Source of the DNA: Pseudomonadota bacterium
GTDB lineage: Bacteria > Pseudomonadota > Alphaproteobacteria > Reyranellales > Reyranellaceae
Assembly (NCBI GenBank): GCA_023416135.1
Contig: JAEZIF010000061.1
Span: 1 to 11,260, forward strand
DNA length: 11,260 nucleotides
Reading direction: 5' to 3'
Shown: positions 1 through 7,881 of the stretch, in pieces
How the letters are laid out: each line of letters opens with the position of its first letter
How positions within the stretch are numbered: position 1 is the stretch's first letter
Translations under genes and position numbers: made by a program
Notes under the pieces: model-generated
The model's database searches: none
What the model was told of the DNA's origin: nothing
What the model saw: the letters and a program-made list of their open reading frames with translations, nothing else

Positions 1-145
1 GAACTGGGGCCGCGGCCGAAGGCGCGGCGATGCGCTCGGCGGACGACGGCGTGACGGGCGCGACGGCCGACTGGGGCGCGGCGTCGGGCTTGGCCGCATC
101 GGCCTTGTCGCGCTGCGGATGCTGCGGAGACGCAGGGTCGCTCAT
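1..145 (-). CDS. N-terminal fragment of an Ala/Pro-rich protein of unknown function (runs off left edge)
   Basis: On the minus strand an ATG at 145 opens a frame that stays open to the window edge (48 codons). The translation begins MSDPASPQHPQRDK and continues as an Ala/Pro/Ser-rich stretch with scattered Lys, Asp and Arg. No hydrophobic segment or recognisable domain is seen in this part. A purine-rich TGTGGGG stretch just upstream of the ATG could serve as ribosome binding site. The low-complexity, disordered-looking N-terminus resembles cytoplasmic leaders of membrane or cell-envelope proteins, but that is only a guess. It lies 44 bp downstream of the histidine kinase stop codon on the same strand, so read-through transcription is possible. 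Function unknown; the rest of the gene is outside the window. Confidence 0.55.
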   Translation of the reverse strand, partial: MSDPASPQHPQRDKADAAKPDAAPQSAVAPVTPSSAERIAAPSAAAPV

Positions 146-189
146 CGCCCCACAGCATACCCGAATTCACGACAAACGGGCATCGTCGC

Positions 190-2367
190 TCAGAAGCCCA
201 TGGCCTTGATCTTAGCCGCCAGCGCAGCAATCGAGAACGGCTTGCCGATGAAATCGACCCCGGCGTCGAGCACGCCGTGATGGACGATGGCGTTGGCCGT
301 GTAGCCCGTGGTGTACAGCACCTTGAGGCGCGGCCGCTGGCCGGTGGCGACGGCCGCCAATTGGCGGCCGTTCATGTCCCCCGGCAGGCCGACATCGGTG
401 AACAGAAGCTCGATGTCGTCCTTCGCCTGCAGGATGGACAGCGCCTCGCGCGCATCGGCAGCCTGATAGACGGTGCAGCCGACCTCGCGGCAGGCCGAGA
501 CGGCGAAATCGCGCACCACCTCGTCGTCCTCGACGACCAGCACGACCGGCCCCCCGCCGGCCGCATGCGGCGGCTGCGCGTCGACCTCGAGCTCGACGCC
601 CGGGTCGTCGCCGGAGCGCGGAACGTAGATCTTCACGACCGTGCCGTGGCCCTTCTCGCTGTAGATCTTGAGATGGCCGCCGATCTGCTTGACGTAACCA
701 AAGGCCATGCTGAGGCCAAGGCCCGTGCCCTGCCCACGCTGCTTGGTGGTAAAGAAGGGCTCGAAGGCGCGCGCCATGGTCTCGGCGTCCATGCCGGCGC
801 CGGCATCCGACACCGCGATCAGGACGTATTGGCCGGCGACGACCTCGACATTGGCCGAGGCATAGGCCTCGTCGAGATGGGCATTGGCGGTCTCGATGGT
901 GAGCACGCCGCCGTCGGGCATGGCATCCCGCCCGTTGATCGCCAGGTTCAGGATCGCGCTCTCGAGCTGAACCGCATCGGCCTTGGCACGCCAGAGTCCA
1001 CCGGACAGCACGGTCTCGATGCGGATCTTCTCGCCGAGCGTCCGGCGCAGCAGCTCGGACATGCCGGCGACGAGCTTGTTGATATCGATGACCTCGATCT
1101 GCAGCGGCTGCTGTCGCGAGAAGGCGAGCAGCCGCTGGGTCAGGGTCGCGGCGCGCGAAACACCGGTCTGGCCGAGGTCGAGGAAACGGGCGAACTCGGG
1201 CGACGGACGGTCGACGCGGCGCCCCATCATCTCCAGTGCGCCGCCGATGCCGGTCAGGAGGTTGTTGAAATCGTGGGCGATGCCGGCGGTGAGCTGGCCG
1301 ACGGCATTCATCTTCTGCGCCTGGCGCAGGCTTTCCTCGGCCACCTCGCGCCTGGCCTTTTCCTCGCTGAGGCGATTGAGCACGTCGGCTTGCCGGTGGG
1401 CACGGCGCGAAGCCACGACGGCGAGGGAGAACAGCATCAGGGTCGCCGGCAGGCCGAAGATCAGGTGCGAGGCCATGCGATCCATCCACTCGCCGCGAAT
1501 GGTCGCGGTGGCATAGCCGTGCACCACGTAGATCGGCAGCTTGGCGAGCTTGCGATAGGTGAACAGGCGGCCGACTCCATCGAACGAGGATTGCGCGGTC
1601 TGATAGATGCCAGCATCGGGTGCGGCGGCGATGGCGTGCAGGAAGCCTGATTCCGGCGGCAGACGCACGGGGCCGCCGCCTGCCGGGTAGCGCACCAGGA
1701 TCTCGCCGTCGGCGCGCACGATCGAGGCGGTGAAGTTGCGGCTTTCGGAGGCCTGCGCGAACTGCCCCATGAAGTAGTCGGGACTGACGGCGACGGCGAT
1801 CACGCCCTCAAACCGACCATCGGCCGCCTGCCGCCGTTCGCTGTACTGGAAGAAGGCGACATTGTTCACCCGCCCCCGCAGCGACTCGCTGACGAATCGC
1901 TGGGCAGCTCCCTCGCGATGCGCGACGAAGTAGGCGCGGTCTCCGTAGGAGACGCCGTCCGGCACCGGATAGACGTTGGCCGATGCCACTGGCCTGCCCT
2001 GCTCGTCGAGCACCCAGATGTTCTGGATCTGCGGCAGCGGCTCGATCAGACGCTTCAGCCCGTCGTGGATCTGACGCTCATTGACGCGGATCACCTCGTT
2101 GGACCGTTCGTTGAGCAGTTCGCTGACGTTGGCCGCAACAAGGGCATTGATCTCGAAGGCGTTGCGGACGTTGATGTAGAGCAGGTCGAGCGTCCGGCCG
2201 ACGCGCTCCTCGGCTTGCCGGAAGGTTTCGCCGTAGGCGAGCCAGCTTGCGCCGATGAACAGCAGCAGCGGCACCAGCAGCGTGGCGACCGCCAGCAGCA
2301 TGGAGGTCTCCGCGGCGGTGCCGCCGCGCAGCCGCCAGACCCCGCGATTGAATACGCGCCGCGGCAC
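190..2367 (-). CDS. Membrane hybrid sensor histidine kinase (Cache - HisKA - HATPase - receiver)
   Basis: Inner-membrane two-component sensor of about 725 residues. In order, numbered from the chosen GTG: a basic N-terminus; a membrane helix at ~23-45; a periplasmic region at ~46-298 that looks like a Cache/PDC sensor fold (with NIWVLDEQGRPVAS and a later FEGVIAVAVS segment); a second helix at ~300-320; a short coiled linker; HisKA with phospho-acceptor His365 in AHDFNNLL; HATPase with N-box NLAINGRDAM, G1 DAGAGM, F-box FEPFFTTK and G2 GQGTGLGLS; and a C-terminal receiver at ~608-725 with acidic EDD, phospho-acceptor Asp658 and Lys709. All catalytic motifs look intact. The HDFNN form is common in alphaproteobacterial hybrid kinases. 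Start choice is uncertain. GTG at 2367 lies 7 bp after the response regulator stop and gives a positive-inside leader. ATG at 2301, with GGAG upstream, would give 703 residues starting inside the first helix. The ligand is unknown. Confidence 0.9.
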   Translation of the reverse strand: MPRRVFNRGVWRLRGGTAAETSMLLAVATLLVPLLLFIGASWLAYGETFRQAEERVGRTLDLLYINVRNAFEINALVAANVSELLNERSNEVIRVNERQIHDGLKRLIEPLPQIQNIWVLDEQGRPVASANVYPVPDGVSYGDRAYFVAHREGAAQRFVSESLRGRVNNVAFFQYSERRQAADGRFEGVIAVAVSPDYFMGQFAQASESRNFTASIVRADGEILVRYPAGGGPVRLPPESGFLHAIAAAPDAGIYQTAQSSFDGVGRLFTYRKLAKLPIYVVHGYATATIRGEWMDRMASHLIFGLPATLMLFSLAVVASRRAHRQADVLNRLSEEKARREVAEESLRQAQKMNAVGQLTAGIAHDFNNLLTGIGGALEMMGRRVDRPSPEFARFLDLGQTGVSRAATLTQRLLAFSRQQPLQIEVIDINKLVAGMSELLRRTLGEKIRIETVLSGGLWRAKADAVQLESAILNLAINGRDAMPDGGVLTIETANAHLDEAYASANVEVVAGQYVLIAVSDAGAGMDAETMARAFEPFFTTKQRGQGTGLGLSMAFGYVKQIGGHLKIYSEKGHGTVVKIYVPRSGDDPGVELEVDAQPPHAAGGGPVVLVVEDDEVVRDFAVSACREVGCTVYQAADAREALSILQAKDDIELLFTDVGLPGDMNGRQLAAVATGQRPRLKVLYTTGYTANAIVHHGVLDAGVDFIGKPFSIAALAAKIKAMGF

Positions 2368-2374
2368 CGCGCGG

Positions 2375-2728
2375 TCAGCCCTTGCCGACCAGGGCTGCCA
2401 CGAACCGCGAGAGGTCGTCGACGCTGTACGGCTTGGGAAACACGTGGATGCGCGGACTGGCCACCGCCGCCGGGGCATTGTTGCCCGAGCAGCGGATGAT
2501 CGGCATGTCGGGCCGGTGCTGCAGCGCGGCCTCGATCACCTTCTCGCCCGACATGTCGGGCAGGCCGATATCGACGATGACGGCGGCCAGCGGCGCCCCG
2601 CCGGTCACGACGTCGAGGGCCGCCTGCCCGGTCGCGGCCTCGATGCAGTCGAGGCCCACTGCATTCAAGGCATCGACCATCACGGCGCGGATGAGGAACT
2701 CATCCTCCGCCAGCAAAACACTCGGCAT
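2375..2728 (-). CDS. Single-domain response regulator (CheY-like receiver)
   Basis: A 117-residue protein consisting only of a receiver domain, with no DNA-binding or enzymatic output domain. Acidic residues sit in LLAEDEF near the N-terminus. The phospho-acceptor is Asp53 in IVDIGLPDMSG, Ser81 takes the conserved Thr/Ser switch position, and Lys99 is in FPKPYS. The ATG at 2728 is preceded by a strong GGGGGA ribosome binding site. A longer upstream frame of about 119 codons exists but lies inside the ene-reductase gene and is a shadow. The gene follows the ene-reductase by 13 bp and precedes the histidine kinase, so it is probably co-transcribed with its partner kinase. By analogy with DivK-like or kinase-paired single receivers it may act as a phosphate shuttle or sink, or bind a separate output protein; this is inference. 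Confidence 0.9.
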   Translation of the reverse strand: MPSVLLAEDEFLIRAVMVDALNAVGLDCIEAATGQAALDVVTGGAPLAAVIVDIGLPDMSGEKVIEAALQHRPDMPIIRCSGNNAPAAVASPRIHVFPKPYSVDDLSRFVAALVGKG

Positions 2729-2741
2729 GAAGTCCCCCGCT

Positions 2742-3872
2742 CTAGTCAGCCGCCCTGGCCAAGGTGGGCTGAGGCTTGAACGGCAGGATAGTTGTCGCGC
2801 GGACGGCGGGCAGCGGCAAGGGCGGCGTTTCGACGCCGAGCGTGCGGGCGGCGTTCCAGCCCCAGCGCGGATCGAGCAGGAAGGCACGCGCATGGGCCGT
2901 GCAGTCGGCTTGGCCCGAGGCGATGATGCCTTCGGCCTGCTCGGGCTCGGTAATGATGCCGACCGCCCAGGTCTTGATGCCGGCCTCCTTGCGGATGCGG
3001 CCGGCGAACTCGACGTGGTAACCCGGCGCGACCGGGATCTTCTGGGCCGCGGCATTGCCGCCTGAGCTCGCATCGATGAAGTCACAACCCAGCGCCTTGA
3101 GCTGGCGCGCGGTCTCGATCGTGTCCTCGATCATCAGCCCGCCCTCGACCCATTCGACACAGGAGAGCCGCATACCCATGGCCTTGCCCGCCGGCCAGAT
3201 CTTGCGGCAGGCCTCGAACACTTCGAGCGGAAAACGGCGGCGCTTGTCGGCGGTGCCGCCATACTCGTCGCTGCGCTGGTTGCTGAGCGGCGACAGGAAC
3301 TGGTTGAGCAGATAGCCGTGCGCGCCGTGCAGCTCGACAACGTCGAAACCCAGCCGGGCACTCCGCAAGGTGGCGTCGACGAAGGCCTGCTTGACCCGCT
3401 TCAGGCCAACCGCATCGAGGGCAACCGGCATGTGCCACTTGGCATCGTAGGGGGCGGCCGAAGCCGAGACCGTGGTCCACGGCAGGTCCGGCGTGTCGGC
3501 TTGCGTCAGCGGACCGCCCCCCTTCCACGGCCGTTGCGCCGAGGCCTTGCGGCCCGCATGCGCTAGTTGGATGCCGAGCTTGACCGTGGGCATCCAGGCG
3601 CGTGTCCAGTCGACGATCGACCTCAGCGCCGCTTCGTTCTCGTCGCTGTAGAGGCCGAGGCAGCCCTGCGTGATGCGGCCGTCGCGCTCGACGTGCGTCG
3701 CTTCCAGGCAGAGCAGGCCGGCGCCGGACATCGCCAGCATTCCATAGTGCACCTGGTGCCAGGGCTGGGCACTGCCGTCGACGGCCGAATACTGGCACAT
3801 CGGCGACACGACGATGCGATTGGGAAGCGTCACGCCGCCGAGCTCGACGGGAGTGAAGAGCTGGGCGCTCAT
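2742..3872 (-). CDS. Old yellow enzyme family NADH:flavin oxidoreductase (YqjM-like, class III ene-reductase)
   Basis: A 376-residue FMN-dependent TIM-barrel enzyme expected to reduce activated C=C bonds of enones and similar electrophiles using NAD(P)H, in the cytoplasm. Diagnostic features match the YqjM branch. Cys26 and Tyr28 occur in SPMCQYSA, at the positions of YqjM's redox-tuning Cys26 and substrate-binding Tyr28. HAGRKAS (from His105) follows. The active-site pair His182/His185 with Tyr187 sits in ELHGAHGYLLNQFLSP, followed by NQRSDEYGG. A C-terminal phosphate-binding region is present (VGIITEP...ADCTAHARAFLLDPRW). Length is normal for the family. The ATG at 3872 has GAGG spaced 5 nt upstream. 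It sits 27 bp downstream of the Nudix gene and 13 bp upstream of the response regulator. Physiological substrate unknown; stress or xenobiotic detoxification roles are known for the family. Confidence 0.93.
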   Translation of the reverse strand: MSAQLFTPVELGGVTLPNRIVVSPMCQYSAVDGSAQPWHQVHYGMLAMSGAGLLCLEATHVERDGRITQGCLGLYSDENEAALRSIVDWTRAWMPTVKLGIQLAHAGRKASAQRPWKGGGPLTQADTPDLPWTTVSASAAPYDAKWHMPVALDAVGLKRVKQAFVDATLRSARLGFDVVELHGAHGYLLNQFLSPLSNQRSDEYGGTADKRRRFPLEVFEACRKIWPAGKAMGMRLSCVEWVEGGLMIEDTIETARQLKALGCDFIDASSGGNAAAQKIPVAPGYHVEFAGRIRKEAGIKTWAVGIITEPEQAEGIIASGQADCTAHARAFLLDPRWGWNAARTLGVETPPLPLPAVRATTILPFKPQPTLARAAD

Positions 3873-3899
3873 AACAACCTCGTTAGATGACGTGAGGCG

Positions 3900-4829
3900 T
3901 CAACCACTGATCGATGGGCCAGCCTCGTGGCCCAGCCATTCCTCGATCAAGCGGCGGGCGATGGAATCGCGGCGCGGCATGAAGAACGAGCCGTCCTTGG
4001 GGAGGTTCTCGGGCTTGAGGTCCTCGCGGCTCATCCAGCGCGCGGCCTCGAGCTCGGACTTGTTGACGTCGAAGTCGAGCGATTCGGCTTCGGCATGGAA
4101 GCCGATCATCACCGAGGCCGGGAACGGCCAGGGCTGGGAGGACCGATAGGTGACGTTCGTCACGCGCACCCTCACCTCCTCGTAGACCTCGCGGGCGACG
4201 GCGTCCTCGAAGCTCTCGCCCGGCTCGACGAAGCCCGCCAGGGTCGAATGCATGCCGCGCGGGAAATGCGGGCTCCGGCCGAGCAGGCACTTGTCGCCGT
4301 GATGGACCAGCATAATCACGGCGGGATCGGTGCGCGGGAAGTGCTCGGTCTTGCAGCTTTCGTTGGTGCACCGGCGGACGTGGCCGCCGCGCGTCACCTT
4401 GGTGGTGGCGCCGCACACGCCGCAATAGCGGTGGCGGCGGTGCCAGTAGGTCATGCCGCGGGCATAGGCCAGGATCGAGCCCTCGCGGGCGAACAAGAGA
4501 GCGCCGACCTGGCGCAGATCGACGAACTCGCCGAGCTCCTTCAGCGGCACGTCCTTGCCGGTGACGTCGACGGCGAAATAGGGCGTGCCCTCGACATAGC
4601 CCAGGAAGATGTGATGGTCGGCCTGGTTGACGACGGCGCGCGCCATCATGCCCTGGAGGAACACGGCCTCGGGGTTGCCCCCGCTCTTCACCAGGTTCTT
4701 CTCGGTGTCGATCGGGACGAACCGGGCGGCGCCCGACGAGGCGAGCTCGATCATGCGCTCCTCGCTCTCACGCTCATGGCTGGCGCGGTCGATTTCGGCG
4801 CTGGAATAAGGGTTTCTGGGTCGTTGCAT
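3900..4829 (-). CDS. nudC: NAD(+)/NADH diphosphatase, NudC-type Nudix hydrolase
   Basis: A 309-residue Nudix hydrolase that should cleave NADH/NAD+ to NMN(H) and AMP; the family also removes NAD caps from RNA. From the chosen ATG it shows an N-terminal NUDIX-like domain, a zinc ribbon with CGVC (Cys136, Cys139) and two further cysteines at 154 and 159, then HFPRTDPAVIM. The Nudix box starts at ~199 (GFVEPGE...AREVYEE), and SQPWPFP at ~231-237 is the signature of the NADH-pyrophosphatase subgroup. The catalytic REVYEE glutamates are present. The usual Gly after EEx in the Nudix box is Arg here (EEVRV). The start at 4829 is chosen because MQRPRNPYSS resembles family N-termini; its ribosome binding site is weak. 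An in-frame ATG at 4913 would add 28 residues but lies in the loop of a hairpin downstream of the neighbouring gene. Confidence 0.9.
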   Translation of the reverse strand: MQRPRNPYSSAEIDRASHERESEERMIELASSGAARFVPIDTEKNLVKSGGNPEAVFLQGMMARAVVNQADHHIFLGYVEGTPYFAVDVTGKDVPLKELGEFVDLRQVGALLFAREGSILAYARGMTYWHRRHRYCGVCGATTKVTRGGHVRRCTNESCKTEHFPRTDPAVIMLVHHGDKCLLGRSPHFPRGMHSTLAGFVEPGESFEDAVAREVYEEVRVRVTNVTYRSSQPWPFPASVMIGFHAEAESLDFDVNKSELEAARWMSREDLKPENLPKDGSFFMPRRDSIARRLIEEWLGHEAGPSISG

Positions 4830-4885
4830 GGCTGAGGGACCGTGCCATAGCGATGGCGGGGCTGCAATCACTCCCGTCATCTCGT

Positions 4886-4938
4886 CGGAGCGGGACCTCC
4901 AGGTCCGCATCATGATCCTTGAGCGGACCCCCGCTCCG
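4886..4938 (-). terminator. Strong imperfect stem-loop directly after the FAD/Fe-S oxidoreductase stop codon
   Basis: Outer arms CGGAGCGGG (4886-4894) and CCCGCTCCG (4930-4938) are perfectly complementary over 9 bp. Directly inside, GGTCCGC (4902-4908) pairs with GCGGACC (4923-4929) over 7 bp. This leaves a 7-nt bulge at 4895-4901 and a 14-nt loop. The structure begins at the base following the TAG of the oxidoreductase, whose stop codon is 4939-4941. No U-run follows on the minus strand, so it is not a textbook Rho-independent terminator. It could be a 3'-end stabiliser, a Rho-dependent end, or an extragenic palindrome. It separates the GntR/binding-protein/oxidoreductase genes from the Nudix gene. 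Confidence 0.5.
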
Positions 4939-7860
4939 CTATGAGAGTGCCTGAGCCAGCACCTCCGCGACGTGTACCGCTTGTCGGTTTGCGCCGTCGG
5001 CGATCTGATGGCGGCAAGACGTGCCGTCGGCCACGATCAATGCATCGGCCGGTGCCTTGCGCACCGCTGGCATCAGCGACAGCTCGGCCATGGCGATCGA
5101 GGTCTCGTAGTGCTCGGCCTCGTAGCCGAAGCTGCCGGCCATGCCGCAGCAGCTCGACTCGATCGGCTTGACCGCGAGCTCGGGCACCAGCGCCAGGGCC
5201 TCCTGCACTGCGCTCATGGCACCGAACGCCTTCTGATGGCAATGGCCGTGGAGGTACGCCGTCTTCTGCGGCAGCGGCCTGAGCGCCAGCGTCAGCCGTC
5301 CCGCCCTCTTCTCGCGGGCCAGGAATTCCTCGAACAGGAAGGCATTGTCGCAGACCGCCTGGGCGTCCTTGCCGAGGCCCAACGCGAGAAACTCGTCGCG
5401 CAGGGTGAACAGGCACGACGGCTCGAGCCCGACGACCGGCACGCCCTTGGCGACGAAGGGCAGCAGCGCCTGCAGCAGCCGCCGCGCCTCGACCCTCGCC
5501 TTCTCGACCTGGCCGGTCGCCAGATAGGTACGGCCGCAGCACAGCGCCGGTGAGCCGATGTTCGGCCAGGCAACGGCAACGCGATGGCCCGCCGCCTGCA
5601 GCACGCGCCGGGCGGCATGCAATACATGCGGCTCGAAGTTGTTGGAGAAGGTGTCGGCGAAGATCACCACCGTGGCGTCGGCCTGGTCGACGTCGGTGGT
5701 GGCAAGGAACGTGTCGCTGCGCCACCGCGGCAGGCGGCGCTGCTTGGCGAAGCCGAGATAGGGCTGGAAGAACCAGGCCATGTTGAACAGCCACGGCGCA
5801 CGTCTGGCCCACGGCGCGATCTCGGGCAGGTCGCCGATCAGCCGGTCGCGCCAGCGCAGCCCCTTGGCCATGCGCCGCGCCGAGCGCACCTCGATCTTCA
5901 TGCGCGCCATGTCGACGCCGGTCGGACAATCGCGCTTGCAGCCCTTGCAACTCACGCAGAGGTCCATCGCCGCCGCGACGGCGTCAGAAGTAAGGGCACC
6001 TTCGAGCTGCCCCGACAAGGCAAGGCGCAGCGTGTTGGCGCGGCCGCGCGTCAGATGCCGCTCGTCGCGGGTGACGCGGAAGGACGGACACATCGTGCCG
6101 GCGTCGAACTTGCGGCAATGCCCGTTGTTGTTGCACATCTCGGCGGCCTTGGCGAAGCCGCCGGTCGTATCGCCACCGCTGCCGGGCGCCGTCAGCGCCT
6201 CGGTCATGGGATCGTTCTGGACGTTCCATGCCGACCAGTCGAGAGCGGGCTTGTAGGCGACGTTCCTGTAGCCCGGCTTGAAGCGGAACAGCGAGCGATC
6301 GTCCATCTTCGTCGGCCGCACGATCTTGCCGGGATTGAGCATGCCGGTCGGGTCGAACAGGTCCTTGACCTCGCCCATCGCCCTGGTGAGCCGCGGGCCG
6401 AACTGCCAGGCCACCCACTCCGAGCGCACCAGGCCGTCGCCATGTTCGCCCGAGAAGGCGCCTTTGTATTCGCGCACCATCGCCGAGGCCTCCTCGGCAA
6501 TCGCCCGCATCTTCTCCGCCCCGTCGCGGCGCATGTCGAGGATCGGCCGCACATGCAAGGTGCCAACCGAGGCGTGGGCGTACCACGTGCCCTTGGTGCC
6601 GTGCCGGGTGAAGACATCGGTGAGCCGTTGCGTATAGTCGGCGAGATGCTCGAGCGGCACCGCGCAGTCCTCGATGAAGGACACGGGTTTGCCGTCGCCC
6701 TTCATGGACATCATGATGTTGAGCCCGGCCTTGCGCACCTCCCACAGCGAGGTCTGCGGCCCGGGCTCGGGCATCTCGACCACGCTCTTCGGCAAGCCGA
6801 GATCTCCCATCAGCTCGACGAGACGCTGCAGGTCGCGCAGCTGCGCCTCGCGCTCCTCGCCCGCGAACTCGACCAGCAGGATGGCCTCGGGCTCCCCGAT
6901 CAGCGCGCGCTCAATCACCGGACGGAAGGCAGGGTTGGCCCTGGCCAATTCGATCATGGTGCGATCGACCAGCTCGACTGCCGTCGGCTTCAGCTTGACG
7001 ATGTGCTGCGCGCTTTCCATCGCCTTGTAGAAGCTCGGGAAGTTCACCACGCCCAACGCCTTGTGCTTGGGCAGCGGCGCCAGCTTCAGGGTCAGTCGCT
7101 CCGTGACGGCGAGAGTGCCCTCGCTGCCGACCAGCAGGTGGGCGAGGTTCACCGAATTGTCGAGCGTGTATGGCCGCTCCGACTGCGGGAAGAAGATGTC
7201 GAGGTTGTAGCCGCCGACGCGGCGCAGCACCTTGGGATACATGCGCTCGATCTCGTCGCGTTCGGCGAAGGCGAGTGCCGCGACCCTGTCGGCGATGGAG
7301 CGCACGGCCGCCGGCATGTCCTCGGGCCGCGCTGAGCCGAAGCGCGCGCGCTGGCCGTCGGCCAGGATGGCGTCGATCGAGGCGACGTTGTGCACCATGT
7401 TGCCGTACCGGATCGAGCGGCTGCCGCAGGAATTGTTGCCGGCCATGCCACCCAAGGTGCACTGCGCCGAGGTCGAGACGTCGACCGGATACCAGAGGCC
7501 GTGCGGTTTCAGCCAGGCATTGAGCTGGTCGAGCACGACGCCCGGCTGCACCGTGATCTCGGCGCGGTTCTTGTCGAAGCCCACGACCTCGCGCATGTAC
7601 TTCGACACGTCGACGACCAGCGCCTGCCCCACCGTCTGGCCGCATTGCGAGGTGCCGGCGCCGCGCGGGAGGATGGCGGCCCGCGCGTCGCGCGCCACGT
7701 CCATGACCAGCGCGAGGTCGGTCTCGTCGCGCGGCAGCACCACGCCGACCGGCTCGATCTGGTAGATCGAGGCGTCGGTCGAATAGCGGCCGCGCGAGGC
7801 GGCGTCGAAGAGGACGTCGCCCTTGATGGTGCGCCGCAGGGTTTGTTCGAGGTTCGACAT
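4939..7860 (-). CDS. FAD-binding and (Fe-S)-binding oxidoreductase, GlcD-GlpC fusion (YdiJ-like 2-hydroxyacid dehydrogenase)
   Basis: A 973-residue fusion. The N-terminal half is a VAO/PCMH-type FAD domain with PRGAGTSQCGQT (65-76), GGMAGNNSCGSRSIRYGN (137-154) and LVGSEGTL. Next comes an FAD-oxidase C-terminal region with AHASVGTLHVRP (~428-439) and GEHGDGLVRSEW (471-482), which carries the family's active-site histidines. The C-terminal half is GlpC/HdrD-like: cluster cysteines 576, 582 and 591 in an MCNNNGHC...MCPS segment, then CVSCKGCKRDCP (635, 638, 641, 645), then CCG-type motifs (CCGRTYL at 774-775, HCHQKA at 873-878, SSCCGMAGS at 904-905). Members oxidise D-2-hydroxyacids (lactate, glycolate, 2-hydroxyglutarate) and pass electrons to the respiratory chain; E. 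coli YdiJ is the closest well-known layout. Substrate is undetermined here. The ATG at 7860 has a weak ribosome binding site; an in-frame GTG at 7869 is an alternative. It lies 71 bp downstream of the binding protein. Confidence 0.92.
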   Translation of the reverse strand: MSNLEQTLRRTIKGDVLFDAASRGRYSTDASIYQIEPVGVVLPRDETDLALVMDVARDARAAILPRGAGTSQCGQTVGQALVVDVSKYMREVVGFDKNRAEITVQPGVVLDQLNAWLKPHGLWYPVDVSTSAQCTLGGMAGNNSCGSRSIRYGNMVHNVASIDAILADGQRARFGSARPEDMPAAVRSIADRVAALAFAERDEIERMYPKVLRRVGGYNLDIFFPQSERPYTLDNSVNLAHLLVGSEGTLAVTERLTLKLAPLPKHKALGVVNFPSFYKAMESAQHIVKLKPTAVELVDRTMIELARANPAFRPVIERALIGEPEAILLVEFAGEEREAQLRDLQRLVELMGDLGLPKSVVEMPEPGPQTSLWEVRKAGLNIMMSMKGDGKPVSFIEDCAVPLEHLADYTQRLTDVFTRHGTKGTWYAHASVGTLHVRPILDMRRDGAEKMRAIAEEASAMVREYKGAFSGEHGDGLVRSEWVAWQFGPRLTRAMGEVKDLFDPTGMLNPGKIVRPTKMDDRSLFRFKPGYRNVAYKPALDWSAWNVQNDPMTEALTAPGSGGDTTGGFAKAAEMCNNNGHCRKFDAGTMCPSFRVTRDERHLTRGRANTLRLALSGQLEGALTSDAVAAAMDLCVSCKGCKRDCPTGVDMARMKIEVRSARRMAKGLRWRDRLIGDLPEIAPWARRAPWLFNMAWFFQPYLGFAKQRRLPRWRSDTFLATTDVDQADATVVIFADTFSNNFEPHVLHAARRVLQAAGHRVAVAWPNIGSPALCCGRTYLATGQVEKARVEARRLLQALLPFVAKGVPVVGLEPSCLFTLRDEFLALGLGKDAQAVCDNAFLFEEFLAREKRAGRLTLALRPLPQKTAYLHGHCHQKAFGAMSAVQEALALVPELAVKPIESSCCGMAGSFGYEAEHYETSIAMAELSLMPAVRKAPADALIVADGTSCRHQIADGANRQAVHVAEVLAQALS

Positions 7861-7881
7861 TGCGCTCACGTCAAACGCGCT

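Noticed and set aside
277..1650. A 457-codon plus-strand open frame antisense to the histidine kinase
   Set aside because: No domain pattern is present, the composition is that of a reverse-strand shadow, and the opposite strand encodes a complete kinase.
3888..3902. Short inverted repeat TGACG-TGAGG-CGTCA at the end of the Nudix gene
   Set aside because: Only 5 bp per arm and overlapping a stop codon; such symmetry is expected by chance in GC-rich DNA.
5584..7335. A 583-codon plus-strand open frame antisense to the dehydrogenase
   Set aside because: It is rich in His, Arg, Gly and Ala with no recognisable motif, and lies wholly opposite a gene with intact catalytic motifs. This is typical of third-position GC bias.
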